DNA from: CAYMAI01 sp964388445
GTDB lineage: Bacteria; 4484-113; JAGGVC01
Direction of reading: 5' to 3'
DNA length: 64,000 nucleotides
NCBI GenBank assembly: GCA_964388445.1
Contig: CAYMAI010000006.1
Span: 62,001 to 126,000, forward strand
Part shown: positions 1 through 8,604 of the stretch, in pieces
Layout: each line of letters begins with the position of its first letter
Numbering within the stretch: the first letter of the stretch is position 1
The notes under the pieces: generated by a model
What the model saw: the letters and a program-made list of their open reading frames with translations, nothing else
Told to the model about the DNA's origin: nothing
Database searches by the model: none
Translations under genes and position numbers: made by a program

Positions 1-676
1 ATTGGCCGTCTTCGATAATGCCGAAGAGGTTTTCCCCGGCGAGTTCGGCGATTCGGCCGTGAAAGGGATTTTCCATGTCCGCAATGAACGTCAGCGGCAA
101 TTCCCCGGAGAACTCACCTTCGATTTGGATAAATCCGGTGTCGGGGAAATAAAACAGCTCGCCGCACTCGATTTTCGCGTCGCGTTCGGCAGCCAGCGAT
201 ACGCCGCCCGAAAACGCGAGTTTGGAACCTGGGCGTCCCGCGCCGAAGAACGTCGCGACATTCGAAGCGATAGCGAGTTTCGGGTCTTGCGACTCGATTC
301 TGACGGCGCCTTCCGCGACCAAAATTCCGGCGTCTTCGTCGTATTTCAAAGAACGGCAAAAAATCGTGCGGTCTTCGAAATCCGCACGGACGGCGCCGCT
401 CAGTTCGAACGAGAGCGGCGGCCGGACGAGCCTGGCTTTTTCGGCGGTTGCTTTGATGCCGCCGCCCCAGGAGATTGCAATTCCGCCTTTTCCCTCGCCG
501 GTTACGCGGCCCGATTCGTATTCCCAAATCCAGTCGCCGCCCGTAATCCGCACCGGCGCGTCGGGCCTTTCGAACTCCAATGATTGCGCAGAAAACGCTG
601 GCCGCACGGCGGCCGCATAAAGCAGTGCAAATGCTGAAATTGCGAAAAAAGCCCGGCTATTCGTAAAGAAGCACAT
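1..676 (-). CDS. LptA/OstA-like periplasmic protein (partial, C-terminus off the window)
   Basis: Reading right to left, an open frame without stops runs from an ATG at 676 to the window edge (225 codons plus one base). It begins with a short n-region and a hydrophobic signal peptide ending near AFSA. The rest is repeating beta-strand sequence with the spacing of OstA/LptA jellyrolls, for example VTGEGKGGIAISWGGGIKA and LVAEGAVRIESQDPKLAIAS. Family members bind lipid A or related lipids in the periplasm and bridge the inner and outer membranes. The start overlaps the end of the upstream NYN gene by 20 bases, so it is translationally coupled as the last visible gene of the envelope operon. The GG-rich beta pattern makes another beta-jellyroll protein possible. 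The frame is certain; the Lpt assignment is an inference from pattern. Confidence 0.72.
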   Translation of the reverse strand, partial: MCFFTNSRAFFAISAFALLYAAAVRPAFSAQSLEFERPDAPVRITGGDWIWEYESGRVTGEGKGGIAISWGGGIKATAEKARLVRPPLSFELSGAVRADFEDRTIFCRSLKYDEDAGILVAEGAVRIESQDPKLAIASNVATFFGAGRPGSKLAFSGGVSLAAERDAKIECGELFYFPDTGFIQIEGEFSGELPLTFIADMENPFHGRIAELAGENLFGIIEDGQ

Positions 677-1202
677 CGCTGTTGAGCGCGGTGAACTCGC
701 TAGCCGCGCGTTTCAACTCTTCCGAGGTGTTCATCGGAAAGCCGTATACTTCCACGCGCACGCCGCGGGATTCGAGAGTGTAAACGAGCGGCGTGAAATC
801 GCCGTCGCCGGTGACGAGCGAGATGACGTCGACGCGATCCGCAAGCGTCATGCTATCGATGGCAATGCCCATATCCCAATCGCCTTTGAGCGAGCCGTCC
901 TGCCGCGGCCGCAGTTCCTTCGCTTTCACTTCGAACCCGTTTAGTTTTAGAAAACTGATAAAACTCGATTGGTCCACTTCGCCCGCTTGAATGACGTAGG
1001 CGATAGCCCGAATCATCGTCCTGCCGTTGACGATGAATCCCAAAAGCTTTGCAAAATCGATTTTCCTGTTGTACTGGTGTTTGGCCGAGTAGAACATGTT
1101 CTGCACGTCTATGAGTATCGCGACGCGCTGTCCCGAAAGAATGTCCCAGCCTTCGGTTTCCTGCTCGAATTCCTGTTCGATTGTCTTTTCCTCCTTCAAC
1201 AT
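657..1202 (-). CDS. NYN domain (LabA/DUF88-like) protein
   Basis: The 181-residue protein is almost entirely a NYN domain, a PIN-like ribonuclease fold. The acidic metal-site residues are in place: IDVQNMF near residue 32, KGDWDMGIAID in the middle and VTGDGDFTPLV toward the C-terminus. Family members are RNases or RNA-binding proteins; LabA is a cyanobacterial member affecting clock output. The start overlaps the stop of the upstream CtpA-type protease gene (ATGTTGA), and its own 3' end overlaps the LptA-like gene, so it sits inside an envelope operon. No partner RNA can be inferred. Domain identity is secure, role unknown. Confidence 0.88.
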   Translation of the reverse strand: MLKEEKTIEQEFEQETEGWDILSGQRVAILIDVQNMFYSAKHQYNRKIDFAKLLGFIVNGRTMIRAIAYVIQAGEVDQSSFISFLKLNGFEVKAKELRPRQDGSLKGDWDMGIAIDSMTLADRVDVISLVTGDGDFTPLVYTLESRGVRVEVYGFPMNTSEELKRAASEFTALNSDVLLYE

Positions 1203-2755
1203 ACGACTCCAACAATAAAAGATATTTCGCCGTCCGGCGATACGGGCGCGGCGCTTGCGCCTTCTTCGCCACCGTTACCAGCTTCGCCGCCGCTTTCCGG
1301 TGATTCAGGCGCGCCCGACTGGCCGCCATCGGCGTCCGGCGCCGGCTCCGCGCTTTTTTCTTCCGCCGTGGCGATAGCGGCGTCCCGGCTTTTAACGCCT
1401 TCGCCGAAAACGGCGTCGAATCGGCCGGATACGCGCTCGAGAACGATGTCGCGGTCCGTTATTTTGTCGAATATTCCGGTGCGATAGTTCATCAATTTCG
1501 TGCGGAGCGCGTCCATTTCGGCTTCCATGCGTGCAATTTCCGGCACTTCACGCTTCAAATCTTCATAGGTGAATTTGACGTCAGGCTCGATGCCCCCTTC
1601 GCCGTCGATGTCGTGTCCCGCCGGAGTAAAGTATTTCGCAACGGTTAGCACAAGCGCGATTTCCTTGTCGCGATTAGAAATCTCGATAATTTCCTGCACT
1701 TTTCCTTTGCCGAAAGTTTTATCGCCCACGAGAATGGCCCGTTTGTGGTCGCGAAGCGCGCCGGCGAGAATTTCGCTTGCGCTCGCGCTTCCGCCGTCCA
1801 CCAAAATTACGACGGGTATTTCATAACGTTTGCCGTTTGGAACGCGGCGCGATTCCGCGCGCTTCGCTTCGCCTTCTTTGATTCTGTACACCAGCGTGGT
1901 TACGATTTCGCCGTCGGGAAGAAACATGCTCGCCGTATCGACCGCATTTTCGAGAGTGCCGCCGCCGTTGCCGCGAAGGTCGAGAATGAGCTTTTTCATA
2001 CCAAGCTTTTCGAGCTCCGCCAGCGCTTCGGTCATTTCAGTAGTGGTGTTTTCGCTGAAGCTCGATAGAAGCACATAGCCCACGCCGGGCGAAAGCATGC
2101 GCGCTTCCTCGACGCTGTGTATCGTGACTATCGCTCTAACGACTTCCACTTCGCGCTCATCGAAAGTGACGGGGTCCAAAATCGCCAGCCGGACGGGCGT
2201 GTTTTCCTCGCCCAAAATGAACCTGCCGACTTCTTCGAGCGATAGGCCGTCCGTGGAGTTGCCGTCCACCGTTGAAATATAGTCGTCTTTTTTCAATCCC
2301 GCCTCGGCAGCGGGCGAGCCGCGGAACACGGACGCGATTTGGGGAATACCCATCTCCGCCGAAAGCTCGATGCGAATCCCGATGCCCGCGTAGTGGCCGG
2401 TGGTTTCGGCCTCGAGGCCCTTGAACCGGGACGGGTCGAAAAACCCGCTGTACGGATCGTTGAAAGGCGGATCGTGAAGAACTGAAACCATTCCGCGAAT
2501 GGCGCCGTACAAAATATCGTCTTCGTGGCCTTCGAGAGATGAGACATACTTGCCCGTAATGAACTGAAAGGCTTTCTTGAGCAGCGCCGTGTCGAATGCG
2601 TCTTCCGATTTCGATTCGGCCGCGGCAAGTTGTCCCTGTTGGTACATCGCACCGCCCGCAAAGGCGATGACGGCAATCAGTATCCATATAACTACGCTCA
2701 AAAGCAGGTCAAGGCCGCCTTGGGAGCGAGTCTTTGCCGGTGGATGCTCGTTCAT
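1196..2755 (-). CDS. S41 family C-terminal processing peptidase (CtpA/Prc type)
   Basis: This 519-residue serine protease is anchored by an N-terminal membrane segment (about residues 18-40) and faces the periplasm. A PDZ domain follows (YAGIGIRIE ... GLKKDDYISTVDG), then the S41 core with catalytic Ser in GGSASASEILAG and catalytic Lys in TFGKGKVQ. CtpA/Prc enzymes trim C-termini of envelope proteins and control peptidoglycan hydrolases, which fits the M23 hydrolase gene just upstream. The last 50 or so residues are an Ala/Gly/Glu/Pro-rich low-complexity tail that is unlikely to be catalytic. A 106-base gap separates it from the M23 gene and may hold its own promoter. Family assignment is firm; substrates are not known. 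Confidence 0.93.
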   Translation of the reverse strand: MNEHPPAKTRSQGGLDLLLSVVIWILIAVIAFAGGAMYQQGQLAAAESKSEDAFDTALLKKAFQFITGKYVSSLEGHEDDILYGAIRGMVSVLHDPPFNDPYSGFFDPSRFKGLEAETTGHYAGIGIRIELSAEMGIPQIASVFRGSPAAEAGLKKDDYISTVDGNSTDGLSLEEVGRFILGEENTPVRLAILDPVTFDEREVEVVRAIVTIHSVEEARMLSPGVGYVLLSSFSENTTTEMTEALAELEKLGMKKLILDLRGNGGGTLENAVDTASMFLPDGEIVTTLVYRIKEGEAKRAESRRVPNGKRYEIPVVILVDGGSASASEILAGALRDHKRAILVGDKTFGKGKVQEIIEISNRDKEIALVLTVAKYFTPAGHDIDGEGGIEPDVKFTYEDLKREVPEIARMEAEMDALRTKLMNYRTGIFDKITDRDIVLERVSGRFDAVFGEGVKSRDAAIATAEEKSAEPAPDADGGQSGAPESPESGGEAGNGGEEGASAAPVSPDGEISFIVGVVC

Positions 2756-2861
2756 AAAATACCCTTGAATAACGCCCCTTGAAAAGGGTAGGGGAGATAA
2801 TACACCCGAAACCGCGAATCCGGTGCGCGACGGAATATATTTTACCCGCTAACGCTTCCCG

Positions 2862-4040
2862 TTAAAGCTTGGACAGCGGATCGACGGGATCTCCGTTTAT
2901 GCGCACTTCGAAATGAAGGTGCGGGCCGGTGGAAAGTCCGGTCGAGCCGACGTTGCCGATGACCGCGCCCGCTTTGACCACCTGTCCGTTTTTCACCGAA
3001 ATTTTCGATAGGTGCGCGTAAAGAGTGACTATGCCCTTTCCGTGGTCGATCATTATGCACTGGCCGTAGCCGCCGCGCCAGTCGGCGAAAATCACTTTGC
3101 CGTCGCCGCCCGCTTTAATCGGAGTGCCTGACGGCGCGCTGATGTCCACTCCGTAGTGCATTTTTTTGTATCTCAAAATCGGATGCACCCGATAGCCGTA
3201 ACCGCTGACGATGGGGCCGTTCACGGGCTTAAGAAAATTGCTCGTCCACGGCTTGCCTTTGTAACTTCCCCCCGAGCGGGCGAGCTTGGCGAGTTCCGCC
3301 TGAATCCGTTTCGATTCCGCGATGAATTCGTCAACCTGCTTTTCGTAAAGCTTCAGGTCTTTTTCGACTTCTTTCATTATTTCGCTTTTCGCCGCGCGCA
3401 TTTCTCTCAGGTCTTCGATGCGAGCTTCGATTTCCGCTTTGATTTCGTTTATTTCGTTTATTTTCTGCTGGACGGCGATTTTTTGCAGCGTGGTTTCGGC
3501 GATTCCGTCCTGAACGCGTTTGATCAGAGTTTGATCGTTTTCGTAAATGATTTGCAGGAAAAAGACGCGGTCGATGAAGTCGCTGAAATTTTCCGCGTCG
3601 AGAACGAGATCGAGGTACGTCATTTCGCCCTGCTTGTAGATTTCGACGCTGCGTTGGCCGAGCTGGATACGCTTCTTATCCAAATCTTCGCTTAGCCTTT
3701 CGAGTTCGGCTTCGAGTTTCGCCTGTTCATCTTCCTGTTTTTTCAGTTCTTGTTTCACGCCTTCGAGTTCTTCGTCCGCAACCACGTACTGCTTGTCCAG
3801 CGCTTTCAAATCGCTCGTAAGGTCGCCTTTCTTGCCTTTGAGGTCGCGGATTTTCTGTTCGATTTTCTTCTTTTCGTTTCGAATATCCTGAAGCCGTCTT
3901 TCGTAACTCCTGCCGTAAGCCATATCGCCGAGCTGCGGCGCGCCGGCAAGAATCGCAAGCAAAATCAAGCAAAGCGCCAATGCGCCGGGTTTGAAATATT
4001 TATATGCAAAAACGCCTTTCACGTTTCGAATCACCTCCAT
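2862..4040 (-). CDS. EnvC-like M23 peptidoglycan endopeptidase with coiled coil
   Basis: The 392-residue protein has an N-terminal membrane/signal segment (about 18-35), a long charged coiled coil (about 45-250) and a C-terminal LytM/M23 domain. The metal-binding motifs HYGVDIS and HLHFEVR and the YAHLS histidine are all present, so unlike E. coli EnvC it looks catalytically competent. Coiled-coil LytM proteins are the usual periplasmic partners of FtsEX, and here the start overlaps the ftsX stop by ten bases (ATGGAGGTGA), which argues strongly for co-translation and for FtsEX-gated cell-wall cleavage. It may hydrolyse cross-links itself or activate an amidase; the intact motif favours the first. 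Confidence 0.92.
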   Translation of the reverse strand: MEVIRNVKGVFAYKYFKPGALALCLILLAILAGAPQLGDMAYGRSYERRLQDIRNEKKKIEQKIRDLKGKKGDLTSDLKALDKQYVVADEELEGVKQELKKQEDEQAKLEAELERLSEDLDKKRIQLGQRSVEIYKQGEMTYLDLVLDAENFSDFIDRVFFLQIIYENDQTLIKRVQDGIAETTLQKIAVQQKINEINEIKAEIEARIEDLREMRAAKSEIMKEVEKDLKLYEKQVDEFIAESKRIQAELAKLARSGGSYKGKPWTSNFLKPVNGPIVSGYGYRVHPILRYKKMHYGVDISAPSGTPIKAGGDGKVIFADWRGGYGQCIMIDHGKGIVTLYAHLSKISVKNGQVVKAGAVIGNVGSTGLSTGPHLHFEVRINGDPVDPLSKL

Positions 4041-4960
4041 TCGAGCTCGCGCCTTATGCGCGCCGTTTCGATAACGATTCTTTCGTCTTCGGCAAGATAA
4101 TTTTCGAGCGCGGCGACGCTGGACGCAACGCCGACAATCGCCCCCGATGCGACGAGCGCGGCGCCGACGAAAAAGATCATCTTGACGTCGCCGCCGAGCG
4201 CGCCTTTGAAAACTTTAAGCCCTTCGATGAGCTCGCTCAAACCCACGTAGCTTGCCCACACGAGAAGCGCCGCGACGAGGCTGCCGAGAATGCCGATGAA
4301 AAGCCCTTCGAAAATGAACGGCCATCTGATGAACCATTTCGTCGCGCCTACGAGTTGCATAATTCTGATTTCGCGGCGGCGGGAGTGAATCGACAGCCGG
4401 ACGATGTTGTTGATGCTCGAAAAACTGGCGCCGAGAAGGAGGAGAATCGTCACGCCGAAAATTATCTGGAAAATGAACAGCGCTTTCGAGAGCTTCACGA
4501 CGATGTCGCGGCCGTAGCGGATTTCGTTTACCCCCTGTATGCGGCGGACCTGTTCCGCTATTTTTTCAACTTCGTCCACGCGGGAGGGTTTTACGACGTA
4601 GGTTGCGGGAAGAGGATTTTGCTCCAAAAGGCTGTCGAGCTCGATCCCCGTGGTTTTGACGAAATTCTCCAGCGCTTCTTCGGAGCTTATGAACTTGACG
4701 CGGCTAACCCCTTCCACGCCCTTGAGGTCTTTTTCGACGCGCAATATCTCCTGCGCGGAAAGCCCCATGTCCAAAAACGCGTGGATTTCGATCATTCCCT
4801 GAAGCTGTTGAACGAATCTGTTTATGGTGAGAATGAGCACGAGAAAATAGCCGAGAACGAGCAGCGAAATCATCACCTGTACGCCGTACGTGAAAACGAC
4901 CACGCGGTTCGAGCGCAGGCTGGAAGCGAATTCGCGAAGGAAAAACGCAAGGCTGCCTAT
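4031..4960 (-). CDS. ftsX: Cell division ABC transporter permease FtsX (apparent ATA start)
   Basis: FtsX is the membrane half of FtsEX, which transmits ATP hydrolysis to a periplasmic wall hydrolase. The protein has the family layout: first membrane segment, an extracytoplasmic domain (IEIHAFLD ... GVNEIRYG), then three more segments with the conserved IRIMQLVGAT loop. The first canonical in-frame start (GTG at 4903) would delete the conserved amphipathic N-terminus FFLREFASSLRSNR. Reading upstream, the frame stays open to a stop at 5020-5018 with no ATG, GTG or TTG, but an ATA at 4960 lies 8 bases after GGGAGG. I place the start there (309 aa). It may be a genuine rare AUA start or a G-to-A change or error in an ATG. 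Confidence 0.87.
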   Translation of the reverse strand: MGSLAFFLREFASSLRSNRVVVFTYGVQVMISLLVLGYFLVLILTINRFVQQLQGMIEIHAFLDMGLSAQEILRVEKDLKGVEGVSRVKFISSEEALENFVKTTGIELDSLLEQNPLPATYVVKPSRVDEVEKIAEQVRRIQGVNEIRYGRDIVVKLSKALFIFQIIFGVTILLLLGASFSSINNIVRLSIHSRRREIRIMQLVGATKWFIRWPFIFEGLFIGILGSLVAALLVWASYVGLSELIEGLKVFKGALGGDVKMIFFVGAALVASGAIVGVASSVAALENYLAEDERIVIETARIRRELEWR

Positions 4961-5017
4961 GGGTTCGCCCTCCCGTAAATGTCTGCGGCGTGACGCGCTT
5001 TCGAGCCGGTGTTGCGG

Positions 5018-5698
5018 TTAATCATGATATGTTCCCGACATCGTGTCCGACACTACGTTGCCGTGCTCGAGCCTGACAACCCGTTTCCTGAATCTGTCCA
5101 CGACCTTTTCGTCATGCGTGGCCACCACGACAGTGGTTCCGCGCTCGTTGATTCTGGCTAGCAGTTCCATAATGCCGTTGCTCGTTTCGGGGTCGAGGTT
5201 GCCCGTAGGCTCGTCCGCGACGAGCAGGCTGGGTTTGCCGACGAGTGCGCGCGCGATGCAAAGGCGCTGCTGTTCGCCGCCGGATAGCTCGGTGGGTTTG
5301 CGTTCGAACTTGCCGCCGAGGCCGACCATTTCGAGCGCTTCCGGAACGACCGCGCGCTGCTGCTTCGCGCCGATGCCTTGCACTTCGAGAGCGTACGCGA
5401 CGTTTTCCCAAGTGGTTTTGTTGGGCAAAAGCAGAAAGTCCTGAAAAATCACGCCCGTGCGCCTGCGGAAATACGGAATTTCGCGCGGCCTTAATTTGGC
5501 CACGTCCTTGTTGAAAACAAAAACGGAGCCTTCGGTCGCGATTACGTCGCGGTAAATCAGTTTGAGAATGCTCGACTTTCCGCAGCCGGTCGGGCCGACG
5601 AGGAAAACGAAATCCTGCTTCGGAATATGCAGGTTGACTCCTCGAAGCGAGCCGACAAGATTTTTGTAGGTCAAGCCAACGTCAACAAGACGGATCAT
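5018..5698 (-). CDS. ftsE: Cell division ATP-binding protein FtsE
   Basis: A 226-residue ABC ATPase with Walker A GPTGCGKSS, Q-loop FQDF, signature LSGGEQQR, Walker B LLVADEPTG and the switch histidine in VATHDEK. Length and the direct linkage to ftsX and an M23 hydrolase identify it as FtsE rather than a generic lipoprotein-export ATPase. It sits at the cytoplasmic face of the division septum and powers FtsX-mediated activation of wall hydrolysis. The ftsX frame begins 57 bases downstream. The 104-base gap to the glycosyltransferase gene shows no further gene. Confidence 0.95.
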   Translation of the reverse strand: MIRLVDVGLTYKNLVGSLRGVNLHIPKQDFVFLVGPTGCGKSSILKLIYRDVIATEGSVFVFNKDVAKLRPREIPYFRRRTGVIFQDFLLLPNKTTWENVAYALEVQGIGAKQQRAVVPEALEMVGLGGKFERKPTELSGGEQQRLCIARALVGKPSLLVADEPTGNLDPETSNGIMELLARINERGTTVVVATHDEKVVDRFRKRVVRLEHGNVVSDTMSGTYHD

Positions 5699-5802
5699 CC
5701 GCCGGTGTACCTCCCGTCGCGCATGCGGCGGAATAGCGCGAGCGGATAGTTTATCAGAATGAGCTTGGACGGCGCCAGCGTGAAGATGTTCGGACGAAAA
5801 GG

Positions 5803-6564
5803 CTAAGCTCGCTCAACTGCGGCGCTTTTTAACTCCGCGCGTTCGAGCGCGAGGTATGCCGGAATGAAGGCGAGCCTTTTTATGCGGCGCGGGTCGGCGA
5901 AAGCGCGATAGAGCCATTCGATTCCCGCCGAACGAATCCAAACCGGCGCGCGACGGTGGACGCCCGCCCATACTTCGAAACTGCCGCCCACGCCCGCGAA
6001 AATGCGCGCGGAAAGCTTATCCCGCCAAGCGTCTATCCAGAATTCTTGATAAGGCGAGCCCATTCCGGCGAGTACGGCGGTCGCGCCGCTTCGGTTTATG
6101 GCTTCCGCGACAAGCGCTTCGCCGCCTTTGAAATAGCCGTGGTGAACGCCGGCGATGTTCGCGCCCGGAATGAGAGTCCTCAAGTTTTCAGCCGCCTTTT
6201 CCGCGACGCCGGGCTTTGCGCCGAGCAGAAAAATCGAATGGGCGTTTTGGCCGGCGGCGCCGCGCTCCGCCGCAGATTTTACGAGGTCGAATGCGAATTC
6301 GATGCCCGGATAGACTTCGAGCTTCACGCCGAGCGCCTTGCGCGCGGTGACAGCGATGCGCTTACCGTCGGGTATTACGAGCATTTTCTCGGCGAGAAGC
6401 CGCTTGAAATCGGGATTCCGGCTTGCGGCAACCGCCATTTCGGCGTTAAGCGTGGCGACCGCGATTTGCCGCCCGTCGCCGGCTTCCGCGAAAACCGTTC
6501 GAAGGACTTCGTCGCGCGAACCGGCGCAAACGGGAATGCCGAAAAGCTGGATTGTGCTAAGCAA
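5803..6564 (-). CDS. WecG/TagA/CpsF family glycosyltransferase (GT26)
   Basis: This 253-residue cytoplasmic, membrane-associated enzyme belongs to the family that adds a sugar (often N-acetylmannosaminuronic acid or N-acetylmannosamine) to a lipid-linked GlcNAc. Family marks are the N-terminal TLNAEMAVAASRN, the PDGKRIA aspartate loop, the IFLLGAKPGV segment and GMGSPYQEFW followed by the C-terminal GGSFEVWAG and basic helices. It probably builds a surface polysaccharide or lipid-linked glycan. The TTG start at 6564 lies 6 bases after a TATTAT box and has no Shine-Dalgarno sequence, so the message is probably leaderless. The acceptor and sugar cannot be told from sequence. Confidence 0.87.
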   Translation of the reverse strand: MLSTIQLFGIPVCAGSRDEVLRTVFAEAGDGRQIAVATLNAEMAVAASRNPDFKRLLAEKMLVIPDGKRIAVTARKALGVKLEVYPGIEFAFDLVKSAAERGAAGQNAHSIFLLGAKPGVAEKAAENLRTLIPGANIAGVHHGYFKGGEALVAEAINRSGATAVLAGMGSPYQEFWIDAWRDKLSARIFAGVGGSFEVWAGVHRRAPVWIRSAGIEWLYRAFADPRRIKRLAFIPAYLALERAELKSAAVERA

Positions 6565-6570
6565 CGGCGA

Positions 6571-6576
6571 ATAATA
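6571..6576 (-). promoter_or_regulatory. -10 box (TATTAT) for the WecG-ftsEX operon
   Basis: Reading leftwards, TATTAT is followed by TCGCCG and the TTG start, a 6-base gap that places transcription initiation on or beside the start codon. No convincing -35 is visible. Confidence 0.45.
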
Positions 6577-6630
6577 ACATTCGGAATTATCGATTGACTG
6601 CGTCGAGATTCAAAAACGGCTCGCCCTCTA

Positions 6631-7233
6631 TTATCCGAAAACGAAAATCACGGCGAACATGACGTACCAGACTACGCCGAGGAAGTGCCAGTACATTGCC
6701 ATGAAATGGACGGGGTGGCTGTAGGTTTCAGAGTATGCGCCTTTCGCGGCTTTCGCGAGCGTAATGCCGAGGGGGATAAGCCCGCCGACGACATGCAGGG
6801 CGTGAAGGGAGGTCAGCAGATAAAAAAGGAAGCCGAAGATGTTTTGCGACTTCGGGGCGAGGCCTTGCGAAACGAGGCTGGACCAGTTGAGAATCTGGGC
6901 GACAAGGAAGACCGTGCCTAGCGCGAAAGTCGCGGCAAGGCCGGTTTTCAAATTCTGTAGCCGGCCGCCTTTTACGCTCATTTCGGCGAACTGCATCGTT
7001 ACGCTCGATATGAATATGATGAAAGTGGAAACCCACAGTCCGGCCGGGAGGTTCGGCGTGCCGGGCGGAGGCCAAACATCGGATGTGCCGCGAACGTAAA
7101 AGAAGCCCGTAAGCGAAGAAAGAAAGAGCATGCCGAGCGCGGCAAGAAGCAGCCACATTCCGGTTTTGCCGATTTTCGCGTCGGGCCACCCGGCTGGCGC
7201 GGACTTGGCGGCGGTTTTATCGAATTCGTTCAT
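6631..7233 (-). CDS. Cytochrome c oxidase subunit III paralogue (second copy)
   Basis: A 200-residue heme-copper oxidase subunit III with five hydrophobic segments and the typical endings LLTSLHALHVVGGL and HFMAMYWHFLGVVWYV. It is the distal gene of the respiratory operon and is shorter than the other subunit III gene at 7689-8558, with which it shares the same motifs. Subunit III stabilises the oxidase and supports proton uptake but carries no redox cofactor. Two subunit III genes in one locus may encode different positions in the complex or an accessory membrane part. The start follows GGGGAG at good spacing. Confidence 0.9.
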   Translation of the reverse strand: MNEFDKTAAKSAPAGWPDAKIGKTGMWLLLAALGMLFLSSLTGFFYVRGTSDVWPPPGTPNLPAGLWVSTFIIFISSVTMQFAEMSVKGGRLQNLKTGLAATFALGTVFLVAQILNWSSLVSQGLAPKSQNIFGFLFYLLTSLHALHVVGGLIPLGITLAKAAKGAYSETYSHPVHFMAMYWHFLGVVWYVMFAVIFVFG

Positions 7234-7269
7234 TTTCTCCCCCTCGGCGGCGGCGGCGCGCCAATAAAA

Positions 7270-7668
7270 CTAGTGAGGGTCCGAATCTTGTATCGCCGGT
7301 ACCGCTTCCACTTGGTCGTATATGACTTCGTGTTGATACTGCTCGGTGTCCATAAGCGAAATGCCGACGAAAAGCATCACGAATATGAGAGCGAACATGA
7401 AAACGAAGCCGTTGAAAAGCCTGTCCCAGCGAAGGTGCATAAAATATAGCGCGACGAGAAGCGCTTTGAACGTCGCAATCGCCATCGCTATCCAGAGGTT
7501 GAGAGGGCCGAGGTCGAAGTACGTGACCGCGACCGTTATCCACGTAAAGAATATGAGCGCGCCCCAAATAAGCACCATGAACTTTATGGGGACGACGTGA
7601 ACGTGAAGCTCCGCGGGGTCGTGCCCGGATTCGTCATGAACAGCGGTATTTTTTTCCATTTCGGTCAT
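7270..7668 (-). CDS. Cytochrome c oxidase subunit IV
   Basis: A 132-residue protein with three membrane segments and the bacterial subunit IV signature ATFKALLVALYFMHLRWD. Subunit IV assists assembly and stability of caa3 and bo3-type oxidases. The N-terminus is His/Glu-rich. It lies between the two subunit III genes and has a Shine-Dalgarno (AAGGTG) before ATG. Methionines at residues 1 and 4 are both possible starts. Confidence 0.9.
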   Translation of the reverse strand: MTEMEKNTAVHDESGHDPAELHVHVVPIKFMVLIWGALIFFTWITVAVTYFDLGPLNLWIAMAIATFKALLVALYFMHLRWDRLFNGFVFMFALIFVMLFVGISLMDTEQYQHEVIYDQVEAVPAIQDSDPH

Positions 7669-7688
7669 ATCGCACCTTCAAGTTCCCG

Positions 7689-8558
7689 CTAGTGAATGAG
7701 GTAAAGAAGCGGGAATAGATATATCCACACGAGGTCCACGAAGTGCCAGTAAAGCCCTACGAGCTCGACGGGCGTGTAATAGTCGCTGCCGTATACGCGC
7801 CGCCGTGCATATCTAATCAGAATCAGCATCGCGATTATCCCGCCCACGATGTGCAGCGCGTGAAGACCGGTCATTACAAAGTAAATGCTGAAGAACAGGT
7901 GAACGTTCGCCGGTACGTCGCCTCCGTGGCCGGCGTCCAGCGCGGATTCCGCGAGACCGGCCGGTCCGACGGCCGACGGCATAATGCTCGAACGCTCTAT
8001 GTCGAGCGGCGCGCCTTCCGCGATAACCGACTCGGGATGACCGGCGGCATGCGCGGCTTCGTCGTGAACCGGCGCGGCGGCGTCCAAGTGAAGGCCTGCT
8101 GGGGCGCCGTCTTCCGCGGCGTGTCCGGCCTCATCGTGCGAGCCGCCCGTGAAATACTTGCCCGGAAGAAGGCCGTGCTCCCACTTCGCTTTGTATTCGA
8201 TGTACTTCACGCCCATGAAAACGAACGCGAAGAAAAGCGTGGCCGCGAGCATTTGGATCAGAAGCTTGTTCCTCGATGTTTGCGCGGCATGCACGGCGAT
8301 GGCCATCGTGAGACTCGAGCAAATGAGCACAATCGTGTTCACGCCGCCCCAAATTTTGTCTAGGTATTTGTGTGCGTAAATGAAGATTTCGGGGTGCGTG
8401 GACCTGTAAATCGAATACCAGCAGAAAAGCCCGCTGAAAAACAGAATTTCGGTGACCAAAAACAGCCACATTCCGAATTTGTCCGAGTTCAGCTGGCGCT
8501 GAAGCGTGTCGAAATGATGCTGAAGAGCGCGCGGATGTCCGGCTTCGTGACTCGCCAC
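7689..8558 (-). CDS. Cytochrome c oxidase subunit III with His/Ala-rich insertion
   Basis: This 289-residue subunit III starts at GTG after GGAGG and carries the family sequence FGMWLFLVTEILFFSGLF near the N-terminus and GLHALHIVGG plus VGLYWHFVDLVWIYLFPLLY at the C-terminus. Between membrane segments, roughly residues 135-205 form a hydrophilic His/Ala/Glu-rich insertion that ordinary subunit III lacks. The insertion lies on one side of the membrane and might bind metal or simply be a linker; I cannot tell. It follows coxA by 46 bases. Confidence 0.91.
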   Translation of the reverse strand: MASHEAGHPRALQHHFDTLQRQLNSDKFGMWLFLVTEILFFSGLFCWYSIYRSTHPEIFIYAHKYLDKIWGGVNTIVLICSSLTMAIAVHAAQTSRNKLLIQMLAATLFFAFVFMGVKYIEYKAKWEHGLLPGKYFTGGSHDEAGHAAEDGAPAGLHLDAAAPVHDEAAHAAGHPESVIAEGAPLDIERSSIMPSAVGPAGLAESALDAGHGGDVPANVHLFFSIYFVMTGLHALHIVGGIIAMLILIRYARRRVYGSDYYTPVELVGLYWHFVDLVWIYLFPLLYLIH

Positions 8559-8604
8559 TTATGCATCCTCCGAAATTTTCGAGTTTATTGTCATAACGCC
8601 GGCC

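Noticed and set aside
2..583. Open plus-strand frame of 193 codons
   Set aside because: It is antisense to the LptA-like gene, whose sequence has a signal peptide and beta pattern; the plus frame has no family character.
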